Of a DNA stretch of 64,000 nucleotides, positions 1-9,293 are shown piece by piece. Position 1 is the first letter of the stretch. Every line of letters starts with the position of its first letter. A program made the translations under genes and the position numbers. Location of the stretch: positions 186,001-250,000 of the forward strand of contig NZ_BJNO01000001.1 of assembly GCF_006539725.1 (NCBI RefSeq), written 5' to 3'. The notes beneath the pieces were generated by a model. The model was not told the DNA's origin and did not search any database. It saw only the letters and a list, made by a program, of their open reading frames with translations. The stretch comes from Klebsiella terrigena (GTDB taxonomy: Bacteria; Pseudomonadota; Gammaproteobacteria; Enterobacterales; Enterobacteriaceae).

Positions 1-1204
1 GAATAATCTCTTCGGTGAACAGTCCCGGCTGGCCGGAAACGCCGATCAGAATATCGGGCTTGACGTTGCGCACCACGTCGAGCAGAGAGAGGACGTCGCT
101 GGTGGTATCCCACTGCTGCAGATTGTCCCGCTTCTGCACCAGCTTGCTCTGGAACGGCAGCAGGTTCGGCATCGCGTCGGTGAGCAGGCCGAAGCGATCG
201 ACCATAAAGACGCGCTGGCGCGCGGCTTCCTCGCTCAGGCCCTCACGCTGGATCTGGGCGACGATCTGCTCGGCGATACCGCAGCCGGCGGAACCGGCGC
301 CGAGGAAGACAATTTTCTGTTCGCTCAGCTGGCTGCCGGCGCCGCGGCTAGCGGCGATCAGCGTACCCACGGTGACCGAAGCGGTGCCCTGGATATCATC
401 GTTGAACGAGCAGATTTCATTCCGATAGCGGTTAAGCAGCGGCATGGCGTTTTTCTGCGCAAAGTCTTCAAACTGCAGCAGCACGTCCGGCCAGCGGTGC
501 TTAATGGCCTGGATAACGTCATCAACGAACTGATAGTACTCATCATCGGTGATACGCGGGTGGCGCCAGCCCATATACAGCGGATCGTCGAGCAGCTGCT
601 GATTGTTGGTTCCGACGTCCAGCACGACCGGCAGGGTGTAGGCCGGGCTGATCCCGCCGCAGGTGGTGTACAGCGACAGCTTCCCGATAGGGATGCCCAT
701 TCCGCCGATGCCCTGATCGCCAAGACCGAGGATACGCTCACCGTCGGTAACCACGATCACCTTAACGTTGTGATTAGGCACGTTTTGCAGGATGTCGTCG
801 AGGTTATGTCGGTTCTGGTAGGAGATAAATACGCCCCTGGCGCGGCGGTAGATTTCGGAGAAGCGTTCGCAGGCGGCGCCGACCGTCGGGGTATAGATGA
901 CCGGCATCATCTCTTCAAGATGGTTGCCAATCAGGCGATAAAACAGGGTTTCGTTGGTGTCCTGGATATTGCGCAGGTAAATGTGCTTGTCGATCTCGGT
1001 TTTGAACCCCTGATACTGGATCCACGCGCGCTCGGCCTGCTCTTCGATGGTTTCAACCACTTCCGGCAGCAGGCCCAGCAGGTTGAAGCTGCTGCGCTCT
1101 TCAATGCTGAAGGCGCTACCTTTATTGAGAAGCGGGAACTCGAGCAGGACGGGGCCCGCGTAGGGGATGTACAGGGAACGGTTTTTTTTATGGGTGAATT
1201 GCAT
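1..1204 (-). CDS. maeA: NAD-dependent malic enzyme, partial (C-terminus outside window)
   Basis: This is malate dehydrogenase (oxaloacetate-decarboxylating, NAD-type), which converts malate to pyruvate, CO2 and NADH in the cytoplasm. The reverse strand reads [18 protein letters not shown] and runs open to the window edge, so about 400 of the roughly 565 family residues are present. The malic-enzyme N-terminal segment (YTPTVG, then [11 protein letters not shown]) and the start of the NAD-binding domain ([15 protein letters not shown]) are readable. The start is the ATG at 1204, preceded by an AAGGAG-like site. The neighbouring order maeA-sra-osmC is as in E. coli, without bdm. Identification is secure; the truncation is only the window edge. 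Confidence 0.95.
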   Translation of the reverse strand, partial: MQFTHKKNRSLYIPYAGPVLLEFPLLNKGSAFSIEERSSFNLLGLLPEVVETIEEQAERAWIQYQGFKTEIDKHIYLRNIQDTNETLFYRLIGNHLEEMMPVIYTPTVGAACERFSEIYRRARGVFISYQNRHNLDDILQNVPNHNVKVIVVTDGERILGLGDQGIGGMGIPIGKLSLYTTCGGISPAYTLPVVLDVGTNNQQLLDDPLYMGWRHPRITDDEYYQFVDDVIQAIKHRWPDVLLQFEDFAQKNAMPLLNRYRNEICSFNDDIQGTASVTVGTLIAASRGAGSQLSEQKIVFLGAGSAGCGIAEQIVAQIQREGLSEEAARQRVFMVDRFGLLTDAMPNLLPFQSKLVQKRDNLQQWDTTSDVLSLLDVVRNVKPDILIGVSGQPGLFTEEII

Positions 1205-1322
1205 CGCACTAACTCCTTGATATTCGCTTCAGGCCCGGCGCGGCGATAGACGAGCGGGCTGGCAGGGAATGCTGCGGGCAGAGTATAGAGCAGTTGCTGT
1301 TAAAGAGGGGGGATAGCGTTAA

Positions 1323-1354
1323 AAAAACACCATCCTGGCAAAAGGACGGTGTTT
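1323..1354 (-). terminator. Rho-independent terminator of sra
   Basis: A long A/T-flanked hairpin (aaaaacacc-atcct / agga-cggtgttttt, one mismatch) lies between sra and maeA. It has T-runs on both strands and could act bidirectionally; the position fits termination of sra. Confidence 0.8.
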
Positions 1355-1376
1355 TTATCATCACTCAGTCGAGAAA

Positions 1377-1517
1377 TTAGCCCGCGCGGCGTTTACGGCC
1401 GGTGGCATGAGCGTGGTTGATGGTGGTTTCCACATCGCCGTCCAGCACCACTTTTTTCTGCTGGGACAGCTTATAGTTCAGACCGAGAAGATGACGTGCC
1501 TGATGGTTCGATTTCAT
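1377..1517 (-). CDS. sra: Stationary-phase ribosome-associated protein Sra (S22), 46 aa
   Basis: This small basic protein binds the 30S subunit in stationary phase. The reverse strand gives MKSNHQARHLLGLNYKLSQQ at the start and a basic GRKRRAG end, 46 residues, against 45 in E. coli. The ATG at 1517 is preceded by TAAGGAGTAAG, a strong ribosome site. A TATATT hexamer on the reverse strand at 1572-1577 is a possible -10 box about 55 bases upstream. It sits between maeA and the metallo-hydrolase with its own terminator, so it is probably monocistronic. In E. coli it is RpoS-dependent; that regulation is assumed here, not seen. Confidence 0.95.
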   Translation of the reverse strand: MKSNHQARHLLGLNYKLSQQKKVVLDGDVETTINHAHATGRKRRAG

Positions 1518-1675
1518 TCTTACTCCTTAATCCACTTCTGTTTCAAGGACAAGCCCGGCGAAACCGGACGAAATATAACCCTAACGGCGGCCCGTTAACC
1601 GAACCGCGCACTCTATGGTGGTCTATATTTTCACCAATGGCAACCTCATGTTCGCGGATTAGGAACAGTCTGCGG

Positions 1676-2527
1676 CTACCACTTCATCTCGCCGGTGTTG
1701 ACCTTTGCGCTCAGTTCCAGCGAACTCTCTTCCGCCAGCTTCGGCCAGCGCTGCTTCATCTCTTTGATCACGCCGGCGGAATCCTTATGGTTCTGCAGCG
1801 CCTGCTCAAACTGCTGCAGGTAGTCGCGGGTGAAGACGATTGCGCGGTCGCCTGCCGGCGGCGTGCCGAGATAGTGCCCCGGAATCACCTGCTGCGGATG
1901 CAGCGCGGCCATATCGTCGAGGGTTTTACGCCACTGGAGGCGGCTTTCAGCGGTCTGGGTATCGGCGGTCCAGACGTGCATGTCCCACGCGATGCCGGTA
2001 CCGCCGAGAATGGCCTTGTTACCCGGGATCCACACAAAGGCGGCGTAGCTATCCGGCTCGCGGATTTCGACCTTCTCGCCGTCGATGGTAAAGGTGTGGG
2101 CTTCAATCACCTGCGGAGCATAGACCTGCTGCGGGGCGCCGTCTTTCATCTGCGGTCCCCAATAGGCCAGCTTCGCGGCTTTAGTGGCGTTAATGTGATT
2201 AACCACTTCCTGCGTCGCGACAATTTTGGCCTGCGGGAAGGCTTTAACCAGCGGCTCAAGGCCGAAATAGAAATCCGGATCGCCGGAGGTGATCACAATC
2301 CGGCTCAGCGGCTTGCCGTTTTTGCGGATCATCTCCACCAGCTTCTCGCCGTCCTTGACGCTGAACTGGGCGTCAAACAGCACTGCTTCGTGAGGGCCGG
2401 AGGCCAGCGTTGAGTTGACGGCAAAAATCCCTTTATCCTGCGGGTTATAGGTTTGCAGCTGCAGCGGTGCGGCGAAGGCGGCGCTGCTGAACAGGGCGGT
2501 GGCGATGGCAAGGGTCGATAGTTTCAT
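1676..2527 (-). CDS. Exported metallo-beta-lactamase-fold protein with degenerate metal motif
   Basis: It is a 283-residue protein with a clear Sec signal peptide (about residues 1-19, ending AAFA) and the metallo-beta-lactamase fold. The canonical HxHxDH metal motif is replaced by S81-G-D83-P-D85-F86, so three of four ligands at that site are absent. A later His (IPGHYLG) and a WDMHVW segment remain. Either the enzyme uses other ligands or it is not a zinc hydrolase of the usual type. It is divergent from a LysR gene 113 bases away, the likely regulator. The substrate is unknown. Confidence 0.8.
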   Translation of the reverse strand: MKLSTLAIATALFSSAAFAAPLQLQTYNPQDKGIFAVNSTLASGPHEAVLFDAQFSVKDGEKLVEMIRKNGKPLSRIVITSGDPDFYFGLEPLVKAFPQAKIVATQEVVNHINATKAAKLAYWGPQMKDGAPQQVYAPQVIEAHTFTIDGEKVEIREPDSYAAFVWIPGNKAILGGTGIAWDMHVWTADTQTAESRLQWRKTLDDMAALHPQQVIPGHYLGTPPAGDRAIVFTRDYLQQFEQALQNHKDSAGVIKEMKQRWPKLAEESSLELSAKVNTGEMKW

Positions 2528-2640
2528 GATTGTTTTCTCAATGTCGGGTGAATAACGCTATTTTACGTATTTCCTGATTTGCGAAAATTCCTGAAAAAAG
2601 AGATGCTGAGTTTCATAAAACGTGCAGATGGAAACGACGT

Positions 2641-3531
2641 ATGGATAGAATTATCGCCGCCAGGGTGTATATCCGCATTTGCGAGCTGGGCAGCCTCAGC
2701 GCCGCGGCGCGGGCGCTGGGCATGTCGCGGCCGATGGTCAGCCGCTATCTTGAGCAGATGGAGCACTGGGCCGGCAGCCGCCTGATCCACCGCTCCACGC
2801 GCCGGCTAACGCTCACCGCCGCCGGAGAGAAGGTGCTGCAAAAAACGCGCAGCCTGACGCAGCTGTCGGACGAAATTGCCGGGCAAACCGAGCGGGCGGT
2901 GCCCAGCGGTACGCTGCGGGTGGCCTGCGCCCACTTTACGGCGATGCAGCTTATTTCGCCGCTGCTGCCGGATTTTCTCGCCCGCTATCCGCAGCTGCGT
3001 CTTGAGCTGGATATCAACAACCATCCGGTCAGCCTGATCGGCGAACGCATCGACGTGGCAATCCGCATCACCGATAACCCGGAGCCGGGGGCCATCGCCC
3101 GCCGGCTGGGGGTCTGCCGGTCGGTGCTCTGCGCCTCGCCGCGTTGGCTGCAGCTGAACGGGCAGCCGCAGACCCCCGACGACCTGAGCCAGCACAACTG
3201 CCTGCATTACAGCCACTTCGCCACCCAGACCTGGCAGTTTATCTCCCCCGAGGGGGAGAGCGCGGCGGTGGCGGTATCGGGAAATTTAAGCGCCGGGATC
3301 TCCTCCCTGCTGCTGGAGGCCGCGGTAGCCGGCTGCGGCATCGCGATGCTCCCCGATCTTGAGGCGCAGCGCGCGCTGAGCAGCGGAGCGCTGAAGGCGA
3401 TACTGCCGGGCTGGACGCCGAAGCCGCTGAGCGTTTTTGGCCTCTACCTCTCGCGCGACTACCAGCCCAGCGCGCTACAGCTGTTTCTCGACGATATACA
3501 GCAGCGACTGGCGCAGCCCGCGAACGGCTAG
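2641..3531 (+). CDS. LysR-family transcriptional regulator
   Basis: It is a 296-residue LysR protein. The N-terminal winged helix-turn-helix is at residues 1-60 (GSLSAAARALGMSRPMVSRY), followed by a linker helix and a periplasmic-binding-protein-like effector domain (about 90-290). The family activates or represses a divergent neighbour in response to a small ligand. The divergent exported metallo-hydrolase at 1676-2527 is therefore the probable target. The start is ATG 2641 with a weak GGA upstream; an upstream ATG in the overlapping frame is not supported. The ligand is unknown. Confidence 0.9.
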   Translation: MDRIIAARVYIRICELGSLSAAARALGMSRPMVSRYLEQMEHWAGSRLIHRSTRRLTLTAAGEKVLQKTRSLTQLSDEIAGQTERAVPSGTLRVACAHFTAMQLISPLLPDFLARYPQLRLELDINNHPVSLIGERIDVAIRITDNPEPGAIARRLGVCRSVLCASPRWLQLNGQPQTPDDLSQHNCLHYSHFATQTWQFISPEGESAAVAVSGNLSAGISSLLLEAAVAGCGIAMLPDLEAQRALSSGALKAILPGWTPKPLSVFGLYLSRDYQPSALQLFLDDIQQRLAQPANG

Positions 3532-3565
3532 CAGCCGTTAAACACGTCACTAAAGGAATGGAACA

Positions 3566-4045
3566 ATGATGATATTCAGACCGATGCAGGAGGCCGACTA
3601 TGCGGCCTGGCTCGCCTATTTTATCCCCGATTACGCCGTTGAAATTGCGGATAACTACGGCCTTTCCGCTCAGGCTGCCCGCGCCCAGGCGCAGCAGGAG
3701 ATTGCCGAGAGCCTCCCTGAAGGCGCGGGCACGCCGGGCCAGGTTTTACTCTGCCTGATTGAACGCGATGGCGACGCGGAGCGGCAGGTTGGCTACCTGT
3801 GGTACAAGCCGGACGCCAAAATGCGATCGGCCTTTATTTGCGACTTCTATATCCACCCCGACAGTCAGGGGAAGGGGTTGGGCAAACAGGCAATGGCGGC
3901 GCTGGAAAACGATCTCCGCCAGCAGGATTTTGCGCAGATAAAGCTGCGGGTCGCCGGGGATAACGCGCGCGCCCGCCGCCTGTACGAGGCCAGCGGCTTT
4001 GGGATCACCGGTATCAATATGAGTAAAAATATCGACGCCGGGTAG
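3566..4045 (+). CDS. GNAT-family N-acetyltransferase
   Basis: It is a 159-residue protein of the GCN5-related acetyltransferase fold. The acetyl-CoA binding segment is visible as CDFYIHPDSQGKGLGKQAM (Q/RxxGxG/A motif, about residues 92-110). It is followed by LRVAGDNARARRLYEASGF, typical of motif B. The first half (residues 1-90) is the less conserved acceptor-binding part. It lies 34 bases after the LysR gene on the same strand, so it may share its transcript. The acceptor substrate cannot be predicted. Confidence 0.88.
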   Translation: MMIFRPMQEADYAAWLAYFIPDYAVEIADNYGLSAQAARAQAQQEIAESLPEGAGTPGQVLLCLIERDGDAERQVGYLWYKPDAKMRSAFICDFYIHPDSQGKGLGKQAMAALENDLRQQDFAQIKLRVAGDNARARRLYEASGFGITGINMSKNIDAG

Positions 4046-4101
4046 TGGGGCAAAATCACCTCCCGGGGTAAATGGTGCAGGCCGAATCCGCTATCCGCTC
4101 C

Positions 4102-4132
4102 TATACTTACTCCTTTAACGTCAAAAAAGGAG
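4102..4132 (+). promoter_or_regulatory. osmC promoter -10 and ribosome binding site
   Basis: CTATACTTAC at 4101-4110 resembles the extended -10 box of RpoS-type promoters (C before TATACT). The ribosome binding site AAAAGGAG is at 4125-4132, seven bases before the osmC ATG. No good -35 is visible, which fits a stationary-phase promoter. Assigned by sequence likeness only. Confidence 0.5.
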
Positions 4133-4139
4133 CGAATCC

Positions 4140-4571
4140 ATGGCAATTCATAAGAAAGGTCAAGCGCACTGGGAAGGGGATCTGAAAAGCGGTAAAGGAA
4201 CCGTCTCAACGGAGAGCGGGGCGCTGAACCAGCAACCTTATGGCTTCAATACCCGCTTTGAAGGCGTGAAGGGCACCAACCCGGAAGAGCTCATCGGCGC
4301 GGCCCATGCGGCCTGCTTCTCGATGGCGCTATCGCTGATGCTGGGTGAAGAAGGGTATACGCCAACCTCGATTGATACGGTCGCCGTGGTGACCCTCGAT
4401 AAATCCGCCAGCGGCTTCGCCATCACTAAGGTGGCGCTCCAGAGCCAGATCGTGCTGCCGGGCATTGCCGATGCGGCGTTTGAAAGCATCATTCACAAAG
4501 CGAAAGCGGGCTGCCCGGTTTCGCAGGTGCTCAATGCCGAAGTGAGCCTGGAATATAAGCTCAATCCGTAA
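4140..4571 (+). CDS. osmC: Osmotically inducible peroxiredoxin OsmC
   Basis: OsmC is a cytoplasmic thiol peroxidase that reduces organic hydroperoxides. The 143-residue product is nearly colinear with E. coli OsmC (MAIHKKGQAHWEGDLKSGKG start). The peroxidatic cysteine lies in HAACFSMALS (about residue 59) and the resolving cysteine in KAGCPVSQVL (about residue 125). Length matches the family. It appears to be transcribed alone from the upstream RpoS-like promoter. In E. coli it is induced by osmotic stress through RpoS and RcsB; those sites were not identified here. Confidence 0.97.
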   Translation: MAIHKKGQAHWEGDLKSGKGTVSTESGALNQQPYGFNTRFEGVKGTNPEELIGAAHAACFSMALSLMLGEEGYTPTSIDTVAVVTLDKSASGFAITKVALQSQIVLPGIADAAFESIIHKAKAGCPVSQVLNAEVSLEYKLNP

Positions 4572-4611
4572 ACGCCCATTCCTGCGCTATTCCCGGCTTG
4601 ACGCCACCGCG

Positions 4612-4630
4612 TGCCCGCAGCCTGCGGGCA
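4612..4630. other. Perfect inverted repeat after osmC
   Basis: TGCCCGCAG-C-CTGCGGGCA is a perfect 9-bp inverted repeat 40 bases past the osmC stop. There is no T-run after it, so it is either a weak terminator or an mRNA 3-prime stabilising hairpin. Confidence 0.45.
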
Positions 4631-4723
4631 CCGCGCGTTGTGCCTAAAAGCCGCTGCCGGCAAATGAGTCCGCCGTCAATTAATGGTATGTTTTGCCTGT
4701 GACGAAAAGGAGCAGGCACAGTA

Positions 4724-5599
4724 ATGACCAGCATACGCGGTATGATTGAAGCGCAGGTATTGGGTTTAACCGGCATGGCGCTGAAAGAGATTGATTTTGA
4801 ACGCCCGCTCGGCGAGCCGGGGCTGTTTGGCCCACGCTCGGCCATCTGGCCGGTACACGGCGACTTTACCTCAATGCTCTGCGGCGGCATCAGCGCGCTG
4901 CTTCTGCAGATGCTCCACCCGCTGGCGCTGGCCGGCGTCTGGGATCACTCTAACTTCCGTGAAGACATCTTTGGCCGCCTGCGGCGCACCAGCCAGTTCA
5001 TTTCTGCCACCACTTTTGGTACCACCGATGACGCCGAGCGGCTGATCGCCAAGATCAGGGGGATTCATCTGCGGGTCAGCGGGCAGGACCGCGACGGGAC
5101 GCCGTACGCAGCCAGCGATCCGGCGCTATTAACCTGGGTACACGTGGCCGAGTGCAGCAGCTTTATGGCCTCGCATTTGCGCTACCGGCGAACGGTGGTG
5201 AGCGAAGCGCGCCAGGCGCAGTATTTTGCCGAGGCCGGAGAGATTGCCCGCCGCCTCGGCGCGCGGGATATTCCGCTCACTCCGCGCCAGGTGGCGGAGT
5301 ATTTGCAGGATATGCGCCCGCGCCTGCGCTGCGACGAACGCACGCTGGAGGTCGCCCAGGTGCTGTTTGCTACCCGCCTGCCCGGGCGGCTGAGCCAGCC
5401 CGTGGGCCAGCTGATGATGCGCGCGGGGGTCGATCTGCTACCGCCCTGGGCGCAGGAGATGCTCTCCCTCAGGATGAATCCCCTGCAGCGGCAGGCCACC
5501 CGCCTGGCGGTGCACGGCATTGCCCGCGTGCTGCGCGCCTCGGTGCGTAACGGAGCCTGGCACTGCGCGATGCGGCGGATGAACGGCGGCGTGCTGTAA
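4724..5599 (+). CDS. Oxygenase MpaB / DUF2236 family protein
   Basis: It is a 291-residue protein of the MpaB/latex-clearing-protein-like family (DUF2236). The hallmarks are the FGPRSAIWPVHGD opening and LLLQMLHPLALAGVWDHS, with a conserved His in an Arg/His-rich helical core. RRTSQFISATTFGTT and WVHVAECSSF follow. Some family members are haem-dependent oxygenases; His residues at about 46 and 66 are candidates for haem or metal contact. The natural substrate in enterobacteria is unknown. The start at 4724 is preceded by AAAAGGAGCAGG. It stands alone between osmC and the bestrophin gene. Confidence 0.8.
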   Translation: MTSIRGMIEAQVLGLTGMALKEIDFERPLGEPGLFGPRSAIWPVHGDFTSMLCGGISALLLQMLHPLALAGVWDHSNFREDIFGRLRRTSQFISATTFGTTDDAERLIAKIRGIHLRVSGQDRDGTPYAASDPALLTWVHVAECSSFMASHLRYRRTVVSEARQAQYFAEAGEIARRLGARDIPLTPRQVAEYLQDMRPRLRCDERTLEVAQVLFATRLPGRLSQPVGQLMMRAGVDLLPPWAQEMLSLRMNPLQRQATRLAVHGIARVLRASVRNGAWHCAMRRMNGGVL

Positions 5600-5727
5600 C
5601 CCTGCCGCCCGGTTAGCCCTTATAAATGAGGGGTTAACCGATCCGGCGTTTTATTACCGCCGGGATCCGCGTATTGCCGGATAAATAAAAAGAGACCATA
5701 ATTAACGGGCCATTAATCCCTCTCTTA

Positions 5728-5786
5728 TTAGTGGTCAATAATTAACGCAATGTCGTGTTAGTGCTCAATAAAATAAGCCAATGGCG
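5728..5786 (+). repeat. Imperfect 30-bp direct repeat upstream of the bestrophin gene
   Basis: TTAGTGGTCAATA...CGCAATG (from 5728) and TTAGTGCTCAATA...GCCAATG (from 5758) form two imperfect copies with a 30-bp period in an AT-rich leader. A GCCAT/ATGGC hairpin at 5803-5817 lies just before the ribosome site. It may be a regulator-binding repeat; no known factor is recognised. Confidence 0.5.
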
Positions 5787-5837
5787 TAATAGATAATATT
5801 AAGCCATGCGCAATGGCGCTCATCAGGAAGTAGTACA

Positions 5838-6755
5838 ATGATTATCCGACCAGAACAACACTGGTTCCTTCGTCTGTTTGACTGGCACGGTTCGGTGCTG
5901 TCAAAAATCGTCTTTCGCCTGCTGCTAAACGTGCTGATGTCGATTATCGCGATTATTAGCTATCAGTGGTATGAACAGCTGGGGATCCATTTAACCGTTG
6001 CGCCGTTTAGCCTGCTGGGTATCGCCATCGCGATCTTTCTCGGCTTTCGCAACAGCGCCAGCTATAACCGCTTCGTCGAGGCGCGCAACCTGTGGGGAAC
6101 GGTATTAATTGCCGAGCGCACGCTGATGCGCCAGCTGAAAAATATTCTGCCGGCCGCCGCAGAAACGCATAAAAAAATAGCCAGCTACCTGATTGCCTTT
6201 AGCTGGAGCCTGAAGCATCAGCTGCGAAAAACCGATCCCAGCGCCGACCTTTACCGCCTGCTGCCGCGCGATGCGGTGGCGGAAATTATCGCCAGCTCGA
6301 TGCCGACCAACCGCATCCTGCTGCTGGTGGGGCATGAGCTAGGCCAGCTGCGCGAAGCGGGGAAGGTCAGCGATATCACCTACGGCCTGATGGACAATAA
6401 GCTGGACGAGCTGGCGCACGTGCTGGGCGGCTGCGAACGTTTAGCGACGACGCCGGTGCCTTTTGCCTACACCCTGATTTTGCAACGCACCGTCTACCTG
6501 TTCTGCACGCTGCTGCCGTTTGCGCTGGTCGGCGATTTGCACTACATGACGCCGTTTGTCTCGGTCTTTATCTCCTACGCCTTTTTGTCATGGGATTCGC
6601 TGGCGGAAGAGCTGGAGGATCCGTTCGGCATTGCTGCCAACGATCTGCCGCTCAACGCAATGTGCAATACCATCGAGCGCAATCTGCTGGACATGACCGG
6701 ACAGCATCCGCTGCCGGAAAAAGTTCAGCCCGACAGGTACTACAACCTGACCTGA
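5838..6755 (+). CDS. yneE: Bestrophin-family ion channel (YneE/KpBest)
   Basis: This inner-membrane bestrophin is a pentameric channel; the Klebsiella homologue KpBest has a solved structure and conducts cations. The 305-residue product has transmembrane segments near residues 24-45, 57-72, 215-235 and 237-257. The pore-neck residues Ile62, Ile66 and Phe70 are all present in the second segment (GIAIAIFLGF, 61-70), matching the numbering reported for KpBest. The ATG at 5838 follows AGGAAG. It is monocistronic with an unusual repeat-bearing leader. The physiological role in bacteria is not established. Confidence 0.93.
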   Translation: MIIRPEQHWFLRLFDWHGSVLSKIVFRLLLNVLMSIIAIISYQWYEQLGIHLTVAPFSLLGIAIAIFLGFRNSASYNRFVEARNLWGTVLIAERTLMRQLKNILPAAAETHKKIASYLIAFSWSLKHQLRKTDPSADLYRLLPRDAVAEIIASSMPTNRILLLVGHELGQLREAGKVSDITYGLMDNKLDELAHVLGGCERLATTPVPFAYTLILQRTVYLFCTLLPFALVGDLHYMTPFVSVFISYAFLSWDSLAEELEDPFGIAANDLPLNAMCNTIERNLLDMTGQHPLPEKVQPDRYYNLT

Positions 6756-6981
6756 TCCCCGCCGCGCTGCTAATGTTAAATAAGTTAAATCTAATGCGTG
6801 ATAGATAACATTGATTATACAGTCTCGGCCTCGATTGTTATTCTTTCGTTAACAAAAACCCTCGTTGGCGGCGGATGTTCACCTCGCGCCGGCGAGCGGC
6901 CAAAAAACAGTGCGATCGCTCTGATAAGGCGGTCTGACGCACGCATTTACCTGCTTATCGACGGTGCATTCAGGAGCTAGC

Positions 6982-9282
6982 ATGAACATGAAAAGACGCG
7001 CAGTGCCGGGGGTTCATCCCTATGACGGCCCGGCCGGCGGCTGGGGCGCGCTGAAAGCCACCGCCATCGCCGTTCGCACCCAGATGGATGCCCTTGATGC
7101 CCCCGCGACGCTGCTGCGCACCAACCAGCCGGACGGTTTCGACTGCCCGGGCTGCGCATGGCCGGACAAAGAGCACAAGTCGACCTTCCAGTTTTGCGAG
7201 AATGGCGCCAAGGCGGTGACCTGGGAAGCGACCAGCAAACGCGTCACCGCCGAGTTTCTGGCGGCCAATACGGTCAGTTCCCTGCTGGCGAAAAGCGATT
7301 TTGAGCTGGAAGGCTACGGTCGCTTAACCGATCCGCTGGTCTACGATCGCGCCAGCGACACCCTGCGCCCGGTCTCCTGGGAGCGCGCCTTTACGCGAAT
7401 CGGCGAGATTGTCAGCGGCATGCAGCCGGATGAGGTCGAGTTTTACACCTCAGGGCGCGCCTCCAACGAAGCCGCCTGGCTGTTCCAGCTTTACGCTCGC
7501 GAGCTCGGCACCAACAACTTCCCTGACTGCTCCAATATGTGCCACGAGGCAACCAGCGTCGGGCTGCCGCAGTCGATTGGCATTGGCAAAGGGACGGTTT
7601 CGCTGGATGATTTTGAGCAAACCGAGCTGGTTATTTCCATCGGCCACAACCCGGGAACCAACCACCCGCGGATGATGGGAACCCTGCACGAGCTGTCGCG
7701 GCGGGGAGTGCCGATAATTGTCCTCAATCCGCTAAAAGAGCGGGCGCTGGAGCGTTTTGCCGACCCGCAGAACGTGATCGAAATGGCGACCTACAGCTCA
7801 ACCAACATCGCCTCGACCTATTTCCAGGTCAAGGCCGGCGGCGACGCCGCGGCGCTGAAGGGCATTGCCAAGGCGCTGCTGCAGATGGATGACGATCTGG
7901 ATAATGTCCTCGACAGCGCTTTTATTGCCGAACATACGCAGAACTTTCCCGCCTTTGCCGATGATTTGCGCCTGACCCGCTGGCACGACATCGAGCGCGA
8001 ATCGGGCCTGACCCGCGACGACCTGCAGCGCGTCGCCGCGGCCTATGCCAAATCCAACGCCACCATCGTCACCTACGGCATGGGGATCACCCAGCATAAC
8101 AAGGGCACCTCAAACGTGCGCCTGATCGCCGACCTGCTGCTGATGCGCGGCAATATTGGCAAACCGGGCGCCGGGATCTGTCCGCTGCGTGGGCACTCCA
8201 ACGTGCAGGGCAACCGCACCGTTGGGATCACCGAAAAGCCGAGCGCCAGCTTCCTCGCCAGCCTGCAGCGTGAGTTTGGCTTTGTTCCGCCGCAGGCGCA
8301 TGGCCACGATGCGGTGAAGGCGCTGGAGGCGATGATTGCGGGGAAATCGAAGGCGCTGCTGTGCCTCGGCGGCAACTTTGCCGTCGCCATGCCCGATCGT
8401 CAGCAGGCCTTCCCGGCGATGCAGGGGCTGGAGCTGAGCGTACACGTTGGTACCAAGCTCAACCGCTCGCACCTGCTGGTGGCTAAAGAGACCTATATTC
8501 TGCCCTGTCTGGGACGTACCGAACTCGACGTCCAGCAAAGCGGCCGCCAGTCGATTACCGTTGAGGATTCGATGTCGATGGTCCACGCCTCGTCGGGCAA
8601 GCTGAAGCCGGCCTCGCCGCAGCTGCGCTCCGAGCCGGCGATTGTGGCCGGGATGGCGATGGCGACGCTGGCGAACACCAAAGTTGACTGGCTGGCGCTG
8701 GTGGCAAACTACGATCGCATCCGCGAGCTGATTGAACGCACCGTTCCCGGCTTTGAAAACTACAACCAGCGCATTCGTCATCCGGGCGGCTTCCGCATGC
8801 CGCTGCCGCCCACCGAGCGAGTCTGGCCGACGCCAACGGGCAAAGCGATGTTCTCGGTTTTCCACGGCGTTCATGAAAACGTGCAGGTGGACGGGGAGGA
8901 CGTTATGCGCCTGGTGACGCTGCGCAGCCACGACCAGTACAACACCACGATTTATGCGCTCGATGACCGCTATCGCGGCGTCTTTGGCCGCCGCGACGTG
9001 CTGTTTATGAACGAGCAGGACATGGCAAATTTGGGGCTGGAGCACGGCGACCGGGTGGATATCAGTACCGCGCTGCCGGGCAGCCACCAGCGTCTTGAGG
9101 ACATTACGCTGGTGGCCTACAGCATCGCGCCGGGCACCGTGGGTGCCTATTATCCGGAGGCTAACGTTCTGGTTCCGCTCAACTATCTTGATGAAGAGAG
9201 CGGGACGCCGTCCTACAAATCGGTACCGGTTCGCCTGACGCTGCGCTCGAAAGAGATTCTGCCCGTCGCGGGCCTCCGCTAG
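6982..9282 (+). CDS. ydeP: YdeP-type molybdopterin oxidoreductase (FdhF family)
   Basis: It is a cytoplasmic molybdopterin-guanine-dinucleotide oxidoreductase related to formate dehydrogenase FdhF, about 766 residues, close to E. coli YdeP (759). The readable hallmarks are GFDCPGCAWPD (residues 42-52) near the N-terminus, CSNMCHEATSVG (about 182-193), GHNPGTNHPRM, and the C-terminal molydopterin-dinucleotide-binding fold (RSHDQYNTTIY). An upstream in-frame GTG (6964) exists, but AGGAG at 6971-6975 points to the ATG at 6982. In E. coli it is linked to acid resistance under EvgA. The physiological substrate is unknown. Confidence 0.93.
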   Translation: MNMKRRAVPGVHPYDGPAGGWGALKATAIAVRTQMDALDAPATLLRTNQPDGFDCPGCAWPDKEHKSTFQFCENGAKAVTWEATSKRVTAEFLAANTVSSLLAKSDFELEGYGRLTDPLVYDRASDTLRPVSWERAFTRIGEIVSGMQPDEVEFYTSGRASNEAAWLFQLYARELGTNNFPDCSNMCHEATSVGLPQSIGIGKGTVSLDDFEQTELVISIGHNPGTNHPRMMGTLHELSRRGVPIIVLNPLKERALERFADPQNVIEMATYSSTNIASTYFQVKAGGDAAALKGIAKALLQMDDDLDNVLDSAFIAEHTQNFPAFADDLRLTRWHDIERESGLTRDDLQRVAAAYAKSNATIVTYGMGITQHNKGTSNVRLIADLLLMRGNIGKPGAGICPLRGHSNVQGNRTVGITEKPSASFLASLQREFGFVPPQAHGHDAVKALEAMIAGKSKALLCLGGNFAVAMPDRQQAFPAMQGLELSVHVGTKLNRSHLLVAKETYILPCLGRTELDVQQSGRQSITVEDSMSMVHASSGKLKPASPQLRSEPAIVAGMAMATLANTKVDWLALVANYDRIRELIERTVPGFENYNQRIRHPGGFRMPLPPTERVWPTPTGKAMFSVFHGVHENVQVDGEDVMRLVTLRSHDQYNTTIYALDDRYRGVFGRRDVLFMNEQDMANLGLEHGDRVDISTALPGSHQRLEDITLVAYSIAPGTVGAYYPEANVLVPLNYLDEESGTPSYKSVPVRLTLRSKEILPVAGLR

Positions 9283-9293
9283 CACCTCCTGCA

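Noticed and set aside
497-1249. 250-codon forward frame antisense to maeA
   Set aside because: The reverse strand encodes a clear malic enzyme; the forward frame is a long shadow typical of GC-rich DNA.
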